From JAWLHU01 sp041690255 (lineage in GTDB: Bacteria > Bacillota > Sulfobacillia > Symbiobacteriales > Symbiobacteriaceae): a stretch of DNA of 64,000 bases. The notes below the pieces were generated by a model. That model saw nothing but the letters and a program-made list of their open reading frames with translations, ran no database searches and was not told the origin of the DNA. This document shows, one piece after another, positions 24,598-31,937 of the stretch; position 1 is the stretch's first letter; each line of letters starts with the position of its first letter. The position numbers and the translations under genes were made by a program. The DNA lies in NCBI GenBank assembly GCA_041690255.1, contig JAWLHU010000010.1:186001-250000 (forward strand), read 5' to 3'.

Positions 24598-25626
24598 GTG
24601 GAGCAGTTTTGGCCCGAGCGACTCGTCGTGGAAGATGGCGCCCTGGAGTACCCCATGGGCCGTGCAGTCTACGATCAACTCCGCCAGGCGGGCGTGCCGG
24701 TGGAGCATCTCCCCGCCTCCGGGCGGTCGAAGGCGCTGGCAAAGGCCACCACCCCCCGGGGCTACCAGGCGGCCAAGCGCGTCCTCGTCCTGGCGGTCCA
24801 GAAGAAGCTGGAGTTCGAGTCCTGCCGCCCTTCGGCGGACTATCACCTGCCGCTGGCGGGCGGTTGCCCCGGGGCCTGCCAGTACTGCTACCTGGCCTCC
24901 ACCTTTGATATGAAGCCATTCGTCCGCCTCTACGTAAACCTGGATGAGATCCTGGCCGAAGCGGCTGACCGGATCCGGATCAAGGCGCCGGAAGTCACCT
25001 TCTTTGAGGGCTCCTCGACCTCGGACACCCTCGCCCTGGAGCACCTGGGCGGCTCGATCGGCCGGTGCGTCGAGTTCTTCGCCGGCCAGGAGCACGGACG
25101 TTTTCGTTTCGTCACCAAGTTTAACACGGTAGACGGCCTCTTGCACCTGGATCATCGGGGACACACCAAAATCCGGTTCTCGATCAACTCGCCCCACGTG
25201 ATCCGGCTCTTCGAGCAGCATACCGCCTCGCTGGATGAGCGGATCGAAGCCGCCCGCAAGGTGGCCGATGCCGGCTACCCGCTGGGGATCATCCTGGCGC
25301 CGATCATGCGCCACGAGAACTGGCTCGAGGGCTACTCCGAGGCGCTGGACCGCCTGGCCGAGGGGCTGGGGCCGCACGCGGATCGGGCGGTCACCTTCGA
25401 GCTGATCCAGCACCGCTTCACCCCGAAGACGAAGCGGGTGATCCTCGCCGCCTACCCCAAGACGCAGTTGCCGCTGGATGAGTCGAAGCGAGTGTTGAAG
25501 GCCGGCAAGTTCCCCGGAGCCGGCAAGTACGTCTACCCCAAGGATGAGGCCACAGAGATCGAGGCGTTCATGGCGATGTCGATCCGGGAACGCTTCCCGG
25601 CGGCGACGATCGAGTATTTCACCTGA
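24598..25626 (+). CDS. splB: Spore photoproduct lyase
   Basis: Radical-SAM enzyme that directly reverses the thymine dimer formed in UV-irradiated spores. GTG 24598 is 7 nt after AGGAGG; ATG 24592 almost touches that site, so I use 24598 (342 residues). With this start the numbering coincides with the Geobacillus enzyme as I recall it: cluster cysteines 90, 94 and 97 (CPGACQYC), Tyr96 and Tyr98. Position 140, Cys in Bacillus and Geobacillus (ACTSD), is Ser here (SSTSD). Position 76, Ser in Geobacillus, is Cys here (EFESCRPS). The gene is alone, ends in a terminator, and is divergent from rsmD. Confidence 0.95.
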   Translation: MEQFWPERLVVEDGALEYPMGRAVYDQLRQAGVPVEHLPASGRSKALAKATTPRGYQAAKRVLVLAVQKKLEFESCRPSADYHLPLAGGCPGACQYCYLASTFDMKPFVRLYVNLDEILAEAADRIRIKAPEVTFFEGSSTSDTLALEHLGGSIGRCVEFFAGQEHGRFRFVTKFNTVDGLLHLDHRGHTKIRFSINSPHVIRLFEQHTASLDERIEAARKVADAGYPLGIILAPIMRHENWLEGYSEALDRLAEGLGPHADRAVTFELIQHRFTPKTKRVILAAYPKTQLPLDESKRVLKAGKFPGAGKYVYPKDEATEIEAFMAMSIRERFPAATIEYFT

Positions 25627-25648
25627 TGATGCAGCCGGCAATGGCAAA

Positions 25649-25674
25649 GGGAGCGATCGGCATCGATCGCTCCC
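25649..25674. terminator. Strong palindromic hairpin between splB and the 3D-protein gene
   Basis: GGGAGCGATCG and CGATCGCTCCC form an 11-bp perfect stem with a 4-nt loop. T-tracts are weak on both sides (TTTGCC on the minus strand), so it may serve the minus-strand gene or act in mRNA stability. Confidence 0.55.
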
Positions 25675-25755
25675 GGAGGACTCACGGTATATGCCATGCC
25701 CATCGGGGGGAAAGATAGTACGGGCTCTTCCTCCGTTCAATCTCCTCTCCCTTTT

Positions 25756-25784
25756 GGGCAGTGCTGGGCGCTGCCCCTTTTTTT
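25756..25784 (+). terminator. Intrinsic terminator of splB
   Basis: GGGCAG pairs with CTGCCC and is followed by CTTTTTTT on the plus strand, a good Rho-independent terminator. It abuts the 3' end of the convergent 3D-domain gene. Confidence 0.8.
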
Positions 25785-26820
25785 ATGGCAGCAGCCAGAC
25801 CTTGCGAGGCTGTAAGCCAAAGGTGAGGGCTACCTCGTGCGGCTCCCAGGAGAAGAGGTCGATCCGGTTGCCCTTGATCGCGCCGCCGATATCGACCGCC
25901 ACGGCGTAGCCATAGCCCTCCACGTAGAGAAGGGTCCCGAGGGGAATCACGTTCGGATCCACCGCAACCGCCCCATGACGGACGGTGACACCGGTGTAGG
26001 TAATGTTACCAACGCCGGGCTCGCCGGTCGTGTACTTGGATGCCACCAGATCCATGCTGCTCCTGAACCAGATCGTCTGCCCATCCACCTGGACCGACTG
26101 GAGCTCCTCGGCATCCAGGATCACCCGGCTGATCAGGGCAGCGGCCTCCGCTCGGGTCGCCACCTGCTTCGGGCGGAGCGTGGCATCGGTATACCCGGCC
26201 AGGATCCCCTCTTTCAGGGCCAGCGCCAGGGGTGGCTTGGCGTAGTAGTCGATCTGATTGCGGTCGGTATAGGGTGCCAGGGCCTCGTTGATCTCGCTCC
26301 AGCTCTGCTGGTGAGCGGCCCACCGCTTGCCGAGGGCCCGGATGATGATCGTGAAGAGCTGCTCACGGGTGACCGGCTGCTCGGGAGCCGCCAGGTCTCC
26401 GCCCACCCCCTCGGCTATGGCCATCTGGAAGGCATGCTCGACGTACGGGGCATACCAGGCCTCGCAGGGGACGTCCTGAAAACGCGCCCGGCACTTGCCG
26501 CCGGTGTCAATGCGGCGGGCGATCAGGACCATCTTGAACAACTCGCCCCGCAGCACCGGCTCCTCCGGCCGGAAGAGGGCCTCAGGGGTCCACGAGACCA
26601 CGCCGGCCTTGACCAGCTTCTCCACCTGGGGCTGGGCCCAGTGGGTGGCGGGCAGGTCCGCGAAGAAGCCGAACTCCGGAGCGGGGGCAGGGGCTGCTGG
26701 CTTCTCGGCCTGGGTGGCGGGAGGGGGCTGCGTCGGTTCGGTGGCGGCGGCGGCAGGCTGCAGGCTTCCGGCGGACAGGGTCAGTGCCAGCAGCGCCGCG
26801 GTCATCCATCGTCTGAACAT
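25783..26820 (-). CDS. Secreted SLH-repeat protein with C-terminal 3D domain
   Basis: 345 residues from ATG 26820, preceded by AGGAGAAGGAGGA; the frame extending further upstream only translates the tandem repeat array. Signal peptide 1-26 (ALTLSAGSLQPAAAA), a P/A-rich linker, three SLH-like segments (FADLPATHWAQPQVEKLV; FQDVPCEAWYAPYVEHAF; YYAKPPLALALKEGILAGYT), and a 3D domain (about 250-330). The three aspartates are in AVDPNVIPLGT, AVDIGGAIKG and NRIDLFS. 3D domains occur in lytic transglycosylases such as YocH/RpfB-type proteins. Likely a wall-anchored peptidoglycan hydrolase. DTGG of many members is DIGG here. Confidence 0.9.
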   Translation of the reverse strand: MFRRWMTAALLALTLSAGSLQPAAAATEPTQPPPATQAEKPAAPAPAPEFGFFADLPATHWAQPQVEKLVKAGVVSWTPEALFRPEEPVLRGELFKMVLIARRIDTGGKCRARFQDVPCEAWYAPYVEHAFQMAIAEGVGGDLAAPEQPVTREQLFTIIIRALGKRWAAHQQSWSEINEALAPYTDRNQIDYYAKPPLALALKEGILAGYTDATLRPKQVATRAEAAALISRVILDAEELQSVQVDGQTIWFRSSMDLVASKYTTGEPGVGNITYTGVTVRHGAVAVDPNVIPLGTLLYVEGYGYAVAVDIGGAIKGNRIDLFSWEPHEVALTFGLQPRKVWLLP

Positions 26821-26890
26821 AGGGTCCTCCTTCTCCTGGCTGGGATAGGAGAGGGATTCCACATCCACGGCTGTCGATCCTGCTGGTCTC

Positions 26891-27079
26891 CTCCACCGGG
26901 TCTCCACCGGGTCTCCACCGGGTCCCCACCGGCTCCCCACCGGCTCTCCACCGGGTCTCCACCGGGTCTGCACCGGGTCCCCACCAGCTCCTCACCGGCT
27001 CCTCACCTGCTCCCCACCTGCTCCCCACCAGCTCCTCACCGGCTCCCCACCTGCTCCTCACCAGCTCCTCACCAGCTCC
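26891..27079. repeat. Tandem array of an 11-bp unit (CCACCGGGTCT and variants)
   Basis: About 17 copies of an 11-bp unit grading from CCACCGGGTCT through CCCCACCGGCT to CCCCACCTGCT and TCACCAGCTCC. The right-hand units are identical or nearly so to those of the 9470-9627 array. It lies directly upstream of the SLH/3D gene. Confidence 0.93.
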
Positions 27080-27200
27080 TCTGTCACTGCGGGTATCTGT
27101 CCCTTGGCACTCCTCGCCCGCCGAGGCAGAACGTCCTCGGCGCTTTTGGGGTTCGACTGCGGCCCAGTTCTTGAAGGTGGAACGGCCACCGCTGGACATT

Positions 27201-27321
27201 CTGTTCCGGAGTGGTATGTGAGATTACGGTCCGTTCGTGAGGGAAGCAGGATTCCGCTACTTTTTCCCGAGGGCGAGAAACTCTCCGGGAATTCCTAGTG
27301 GAACCGGGCTGGCAGAGCGCC
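27201..27321. repeat. Direct repeat copy A flanking the 27.4-kb gene
   Basis: 27201-27277 matches 28058-28134 base for base in length (77 bp, few substitutions; shared GTGGTATGTGAGATT and GGTCCGTTCGTGAGGGAAGC). 27275-27321 matches 28313-28359 (47 bp, ACTCTCCGG...AATTCCTAGTGGAACC-like). Copy A is uninterrupted; copy B has 178 extra bp. Confidence 0.88.
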
Positions 27322-27322
27322 G

Positions 27323-27353
27323 GCCCCCGTGCTGGATCTGCCAGCACGGGGGC
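27323..27353 (-). terminator. Hairpin downstream of the 27.4-kb hypothetical gene
   Basis: A perfect 13-bp stem, GCCCCCGTGCTGG with CCAGCACGGGGGC, around ATCTG. It lies 10 bp past the stop. No T-run follows, so termination efficiency is uncertain. Confidence 0.6.
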
Positions 27354-27363
27354 TCGTTCTGCC

Positions 27364-27924
27364 TCACTTAGACTCGGGTTTCTCCTTGTCTTTGGGACTG
27401 CTCGTCTCGAAGTGCTTGGTATCACGGGGCTGCTTCAGGTTGATCATCAGGGCCGGCTTGACCGGGGTCTTGTCGTCTGCCGGGACCAGGTCAAAGCGCA
27501 CCGCCAGCCCAGGTTCCCGACTCACCTTCATCCTTGCGAAGAGCTTCCGCATATTGATCCAGGTTCGGCTCTCGGCCCGCTTTATCTCCAAGCCCAGGGG
27601 GTCATTGGGATGGGTTGTCCATATGTAGACGCAGGTGCCGTTCACGAACCCCGCCACCCGGAGCCGCTTTAACTGGCCGTTCTGCAGGTGGTCCGGAGCA
27701 GCGATCTCGGTCAGCGCCTCCTCCCCGGCCACAAAGAACTCCCAGATGGCCGGGGACTTGAGCCATCCGCCCGGGGCATACTGATTATGCTGGACGATCT
27801 TCGTGTCGGTGACGGCGTCCATGATCAGCTCGCCCTGATCCGCTTCGGCGGGCGGGGTAACCGGACTCTCTCCAGAGGGCTGCGCAGCGCCGGCAGCCTG
27901 CTTCTCATCCGGATCGTTCGCCAT
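27364..27924 (-). CDS. Hypothetical protein, paralogue of the 8.6-kb gene
   Basis: 186 residues from ATG 27924 (MANDPDEKQAAGAAQPSGES). That ATG is preceded by GGAAGTGGGAGC, identical in layout to the paralogue, so I prefer it over a start 17 codons upstream. The central domain aligns throughout: GELIMDAVTDTKIVQHNQYA, GGWLKSPA, FVAGEEAL, TWINMRKLFARMKV, KPALMINLKQPRDT. The charged tail is short (SSPKDKEKPESK) compared with the paralogue's long K/D/E repeats. No known domain recognised. The gene sits inside a pair of direct repeats (27201-27321 and 28058-28359), which suggests it moved or was duplicated as a unit. Confidence 0.8.
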   Translation of the reverse strand: MANDPDEKQAAGAAQPSGESPVTPPAEADQGELIMDAVTDTKIVQHNQYAPGGWLKSPAIWEFFVAGEEALTEIAAPDHLQNGQLKRLRVAGFVNGTCVYIWTTHPNDPLGLEIKRAESRTWINMRKLFARMKVSREPGLAVRFDLVPADDKTPVKPALMINLKQPRDTKHFETSSPKDKEKPESK

Positions 27925-28057
27925 GCTCCCACTTCCTCGCAAGCTTGGACTTTCTTGGATCTGCCTGCTACTCACATGATACCATCAAGCGTTTGTACGT
28001 TCAAGAGTTTTTTATCATAATCTTGATCATTTTGTGGGGAGCGCTGACCAGCGACCA

Positions 28058-28359
28058 CTGTTACGGAGTGGTATGTGAGATTGCGGTCCGTTCGTGAGGG
28101 AAGCAGGATTCCGTAACTTTTTTCCGAGGGCGAGCTCAGGCCAATCGGAAAATCGTTGCGGAACCATAGATTTGAAGGGCCTGCTCACCGCGCGAATCGC
28201 TCCTGTGGGGCCTCAGAGGGCGCATATTGGCCCGGACGGGGCCGAAAACCGGTGGTACGGTCACCCTCGGACCCTATTCTTGCGGTTTCCGCTACGTATT
28301 TCCATCTGGGGCGAGTAACTCTCCGGAAATTGCTAGCGGAACCCGGCCGGCGGAGCGCC
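28058..28359. repeat. Direct repeat copy B, with a 178-bp insertion
   Basis: Left part 28058-28134 and right part 28313-28359 correspond to copy A. Between them are 178 bp not in A. The end of that insertion (TTTCCGCTACGTATTTCC-like, then GGGGCGAG) resembles the end of the left part (ATTCCGCTACTTTTTCCC, GGGCGAG), so the insertion may have arisen by internal duplication. Confidence 0.85.
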
Positions 28360-28617
28360 CTGGCCATTCACAGGGGTAACCGGATCCCAGCATAATGGCC
28401 CTGAAAGGCAGAAATCCGACCGAGTCTTCACATAGCAACGCTGCCACTCATGCATGGATATGCACGATCACACAGCACGAGCCCCACCTCTGTGGGTCAG
28501 CGAATCTGCCAGGATGGGGTAAGCCTCAGACGCCAATGAGAACCCCGCCTTCGGACACGCACCGGGCCCGGACTGGGCGGCGAGCCCCCGAGCCGGGGAA
28601 GGCGCGCATGAAGAGGG

Positions 28618-28656
28618 GCCGCCCCGGGCAGATCACTGCTCCATGGGACGGCCCCC
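28618..28656 (-). terminator. Terminator-like hairpin after the DNA methyltransferase pair
   Basis: On the minus strand GGGGCCGTCCC pairs with GGGGCGGCCCC (one G-T pair), followed by TCTTCATG. It lies just past the 28664 stop. Confidence 0.55.
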
Positions 28657-28663
28657 CTGATCC

Positions 28664-29731
28664 CTATCTCACCTTGCAGTAGAAGAGTCGCTCCACGATC
28701 GGCCGGCGCCCTGACCGCCCGGCACCGTTGCCGAAGATGCTGTACTCGCGCGTGTAGACCTTGACCTCCCCGCGGGCCTCCAGGGCTTCCAGGATCGCCT
28801 CGTCGGGGACGATCCCCTCGTTGTTGTACGAGAGCAGGATATGCCTCGCCTGCGCCAGCCTCAGCAGCCTGGTCAGATGCTCCGTGGCGGTGCGACGGCG
28901 GGAGTAGGGACTCTTCAACCGATCCCGGTCAAACTTCCGGGTCTTGCCGTGAAGGACCGGCCTCTCCCATCGGGCGATGTTCTCGAGCACGTGATAGTTG
29001 TCCACATACTGTCGCTGGTTGTAGGGCGGATCGAGGTAGAGCAGGTCGGTCTCGATCTCCCCGATCACCTGGTCCGCATCGGCGCAGATCGCCCGGGAGC
29101 CGGTCGACTCCACCACATGGGGCAGACCCAACTCCAGCGGCTTGTAGACCATCATGTCGACCAGGTGGGTTCCCTTCTGACTGTACGGTGTGGCGCCGAG
29201 GTGTTTGAGGAAGGCATCGTACTGCCCACAGGTGTTGGCCACCTTGTCCGCGGCGTAGAGCAGGCTGGTCAGCAGCACCGCCTCCTCCTGCTCTCCGATC
29301 CGCCCGCTCCGGCGCCACCGGGCAATCCGCTCCCGGATCGCATCGATCCGCCCCGCGTTCTCCTGCGTGAAGTAGCTGTCGCCAAACTCGTGGTAGCAGT
29401 ACCCCTGCTCCGGGCGCAGCCCATCCAGCTCACCGATCAGGCGTGCGGTGCGATCCCAGTCGATCTCTCCGGGGCGCCCACCGAGAAAGCAGCGCAGCGC
29501 CAGGTAGTTGTGGTAGAGGTAGTCGCCGGCCAGCACCTCCCACCCGCGGCTGGCGAAGTGGTAGGCGACAACGCCGCTCCCGGCGAAGGGATCGGCCATG
29601 CGGCGGGCCTCCGGAGCCTGCTCCGCCACCACGCCCGCAATGAAGTCCAAGAGGTTATACTTGGAGCCGATATACTTCCTATTCTGGACATGGAGCGGCT
29701 TGAGTTGAACCGCCAGTTGCCGAACGGCCAC
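28664..29731 (-). CDS. D12-class (Dam-like) DNA adenine N6-methyltransferase
   Basis: 355 residues with the alpha-class motif order: motif X region NRKYIGSKYNLLDFI (18-32), SAM-binding DPFAGSGVV (47-55) and catalytic DPPYNQRQY (234-242). The insert between them is the target-recognition region. GTG start behind GGGGGAGGAGG. It lies 16 bp after a second methyltransferase on the same strand, and no restriction endonuclease gene is nearby, so the pair looks solitary. Recognition sequence unknown. Orphan Dam-like enzymes usually act in regulation or repair rather than restriction. Confidence 0.9.
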   Translation of the reverse strand: MAVRQLAVQLKPLHVQNRKYIGSKYNLLDFIAGVVAEQAPEARRMADPFAGSGVVAYHFASRGWEVLAGDYLYHNYLALRCFLGGRPGEIDWDRTARLIGELDGLRPEQGYCYHEFGDSYFTQENAGRIDAIRERIARWRRSGRIGEQEEAVLLTSLLYAADKVANTCGQYDAFLKHLGATPYSQKGTHLVDMMVYKPLELGLPHVVESTGSRAICADADQVIGEIETDLLYLDPPYNQRQYVDNYHVLENIARWERPVLHGKTRKFDRDRLKSPYSRRRTATEHLTRLLRLAQARHILLSYNNEGIVPDEAILEALEARGEVKVYTREYSIFGNGAGRSGRRPIVERLFYCKVR

Positions 29732-29747
29732 GCCGTGCCTCCTCCCC

Positions 29748-30638
29748 CTAGGGCTTCCGCAGGATCAGGATATTCTGGTGGGTCATGGAGGGAATGAACT
29801 CGTAGAGATAGCCGTAGACGTTCAGCCGCTTGGACACGTCATACCAGATCAGGTTGGCCTTCATGGTCAGATCCAGGTCCTGCAGCAGGTTGGCCAGCAG
29901 GGCCGAGAGCATATGGTAGCGCCCGGAGTGGTACATATCGCCGATGAAGACGGCCATGTACCCCTTCGGCTTCAGGACACGCCGGGCCTGGCTGAAGACC
30001 TCGCCCATGAGGGTGAGCCACTCCTCCTGCCCCCCGACGCCGATCACCTCTGCTTCCGCCTCCTCCCCCGCGAACGGGGAGAGCTTGGAGTTCCGGCGCT
30101 CGGTCGCAGCGCCGCCCGCCCGCTTAAACTTCCCCTTGGAGCGACGCCGGCGGTCCATATCCCAGTAGGGGACATCGGTCAGGACGAAATCAGCGGAGTC
30201 CGCGGCAAACCGCTTCAGCACCTGCCGGCTGTCGCCGCAGTGCACCTCCTGCGGGGCGATCCCCTCCAGACGGCAGACCTCCTGGTAGATCTCGATCCAG
30301 CGAGGGTTCAGCTCCACGCCGGCGGCCTCGCGCCCGCTGATCGTCGCGCCAAGAAGCGTCCCGCCGACCCCGGCGAAGGGGTCCAGGACCCGTTGTCCTG
30401 CCTTGGTGAAGGTCCGAATCAGTTCCGCACAGAGCTCGGGCGGCTTCTGTCCCCCGTGTTGGCTTCGCAGTGGTAGTTGGAAGGAGGGTGGATAGGCCTT
30501 GTTGATCACCGAGCGGGTGGAGAAGACCCACTCCTTGCCGGTCAGATCGTTCAGCCGGTTCCCGGTATGGTAGATTCCGCGGTCCCCCATGTCGACATGG
30601 TGGGACGCCAATCCCTCACGCCGTGCTTCCGTAACCAG
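29748..30638 (-). CDS. N4-cytosine/N6-adenine DNA methyltransferase (probable CTG start)
   Basis: 296 residues with DPFAGVGGTLLGA (86-98) and catalytic-position DVPYWDM (155-161), where the usual second residue Pro is Val. A DLTGKEWVFSTRSV block near the start and a C-terminal SMTHQNILILRKP resemble solitary N6/N4 methylases. The best ribosome site, GGGAGGTG (30646-30653), is 7 nt upstream of CTG 30638. The first downstream ATG (30590) has no such site, and TTG 30668 overlaps none. So CTG initiation is proposed; the ATG is the alternative. Upstream lies a striking cluster of CAATG motifs. Confidence 0.82.
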   Translation of the reverse strand: MVTEARREGLASHHVDMGDRGIYHTGNRLNDLTGKEWVFSTRSVINKAYPPSFQLPLRSQHGGQKPPELCAELIRTFTKAGQRVLDPFAGVGGTLLGATISGREAAGVELNPRWIEIYQEVCRLEGIAPQEVHCGDSRQVLKRFAADSADFVLTDVPYWDMDRRRRSKGKFKRAGGAATERRNSKLSPFAGEEAEAEVIGVGGQEEWLTLMGEVFSQARRVLKPKGYMAVFIGDMYHSGRYHMLSALLANLLQDLDLTMKANLIWYDVSKRLNVYGYLYEFIPSMTHQNILILRKP

Positions 30639-30654
30639 AGCGCAGCACCTCCCG

Positions 30655-30825
30655 CAATGCAATGGCAAGCCGGCGCCAGGGGATCAATGTGACCCCATTG
30701 GCGCAATGAGAACCCACGACAGCAATGGCATCCCTGCAATGGGCGCCAATGTCATTGGCTCACATCATACTATACCCCAAGTGATCAATGGTGTAAAGAA
30801 CCATTGGCGCAATGCAATGGCATTG
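30655..30825. repeat. Cluster of 14 CAATG/CATTG motifs between methyltransferase and gpr
   Basis: CAATG at 30655, 30660, 30685, 30704, 30723, 30737, 30747, 30786, 30810 and 30815; CATTG at 30696, 30753, 30802 and 30821. Several form exact inverted repeats: CATTG-GCG-CAATG at 30696 and again at 30802, CAATG-T-CATTG at 30747, CAATG-G-CATTG at 30815. About 0.3 would be expected by chance in 171 bp. The position suits an operator array or methylation-sensitive switch. Confidence 0.9.
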
Positions 30826-30907
30826 GTCGGGAAGGGGTGAGCGTGCGTATGGCAGCCTCTGCCTCCGGTGAGAATAGGAGCAAGCAGCAGATTGTGAGGT
30901 GTGGACG

Positions 30908-31879
30908 GTGGAGGAACGTGACCGGCTGAGCCCCTATACCGACCTGGCGCTGGAAGCGACCGCAGCGGTCCGGGGTGACGCCCATACCGAATTGCCCGGG
31001 GTGCGGATGGCCGAGCAGCGCTATGAGGATGCGACGGTCTCCTGGGTGGAGGTCTTCTCCCCTGAGGGTGAGCGGGTGATCGGCAAGGCGCAGGGAAACT
31101 ATGTGACGATCGATGCCCCCGGCCTTCGCCGGCGGAATCGGGAGCTCCAGGAGGCGGTTGGTAAGATCCTCGTGGAGCAGTTGGACAAGCTCCTGGACCT
31201 GAAGGATGAAGAGGGCGTCCTGGTGGTCGGCCTGGGCAACTGGAATGCCACCCCCGATGCTCTGGGCCCCCGCGTGGTGGAGAAACTCCTGGTCACGCGC
31301 CATCTGAAGGAGTACGTCCCTACCGAGCTGTCGGGCGGGCTCCGCTCCGTTGCGGCCATCGCCCCCGGCGTCCTGGGTATCACCGGAATCGAGACCGCTG
31401 AGATCATTCACGGCATTGTGGAGCGGATCAAACCGGCCGCGGTGATCTGTATTGACGCCCTGGCGGCTCGCTCGGTAGAGCGAATCGGGACCACGATCCA
31501 ACTGGCGGATACGGGCATTAACCCCGGTTCCGGGGTCGGCAACCAGCGCCGGGCGCTGAACAAGGAGTCGCTGGGGGTCCCTGTCATCGCCATGGGTGTG
31601 CCCACGGTGGTCCACGCGGCGAACATCGTCCACGATACCTTTGAGGCGATGGCGGCCCACTACTCGGGCTCGAAGCCCTTCTTCCAGCTCTTCTCCTCCC
31701 AGGAGGAGCGCCGGCAGATGATCGGCGAGGTCCTCTCCCCCACCGTCGGGGAGCTGGTCGTGACACCAAAGGAGATCGACGAGATGATCGATGACATGGC
31801 GAAGGTGATCGCCGGCGGCCTCAATGCGGTGCTGCACACCTCCGTCACCGCCCAGGACCTGCTCCGGTATATCAACTAA
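30908..31879 (+). CDS. gpr: Germination protease GPR
   Basis: Spore-specific aspartic-type (family A25) endopeptidase that starts SASP degradation at germination; made as a zymogen. I use GTG 30908 (323 residues), 6 nt after GAGGTG; GTG 30899 overlaps this site. The N terminus RLSPYTDLALEA matches the zymogen processing region (TDLALEA). Also visible are ELPGVRMAEQRYEDATVSWV, KAQGNYVTIDAPGLR, VVGLGNWNATPDALGPRVVE and SVERIGTTIQLADTGINPGS. Three SASP genes, its substrates, lie immediately downstream in convergent orientation. Confidence 0.97.
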   Translation: MEERDRLSPYTDLALEATAAVRGDAHTELPGVRMAEQRYEDATVSWVEVFSPEGERVIGKAQGNYVTIDAPGLRRRNRELQEAVGKILVEQLDKLLDLKDEEGVLVVGLGNWNATPDALGPRVVEKLLVTRHLKEYVPTELSGGLRSVAAIAPGVLGITGIETAEIIHGIVERIKPAAVICIDALAARSVERIGTTIQLADTGINPGSGVGNQRRALNKESLGVPVIAMGVPTVVHAANIVHDTFEAMAAHYSGSKPFFQLFSSQEERRQMIGEVLSPTVGELVVTPKEIDEMIDDMAKVIAGGLNAVLHTSVTAQDLLRYIN

Positions 31880-31937
31880 ACGCCAAAGGAGGCAGGGCGG
31901 ACGATTACGCCCGCTCCTGCCCCCACTCGGTGCCGAG

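Larger units (their letters stand above)
26821..27363. other. 543-bp intergenic region: 11-bp array, repeat copy A and a hairpin
   Basis: From the start of the 3D-protein gene: about 70 bp of leader, the tandem array 26891-27079, about 120 bp of unassigned sequence, direct repeat copy A (27201-27321) and a hairpin near 27323-27353. No gene is supported. Confidence 0.6.
27925..28663. other. 739-bp intergenic region with repeat copy B
   Basis: Holds about 130 bp of AT-richer leader for the hypothetical gene, repeat copy B (28058-28359), then about 250 bp (28360-28615) in which I see no gene, and the terminator of the methyltransferase operon. Confidence 0.55.

Noticed and set aside
9470..27079. 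CRISPR arrays
   Set aside because: The repeat arrays have 11-bp units without unique spacers, and no cas genes are present in the window.
26582..27199. Open frames through the second 11-bp array, including an N-terminal extension of the 3D-domain protein
   Set aside because: The array translation is low complexity, and the true start at 26820 has a strong ribosome site and signal peptide.
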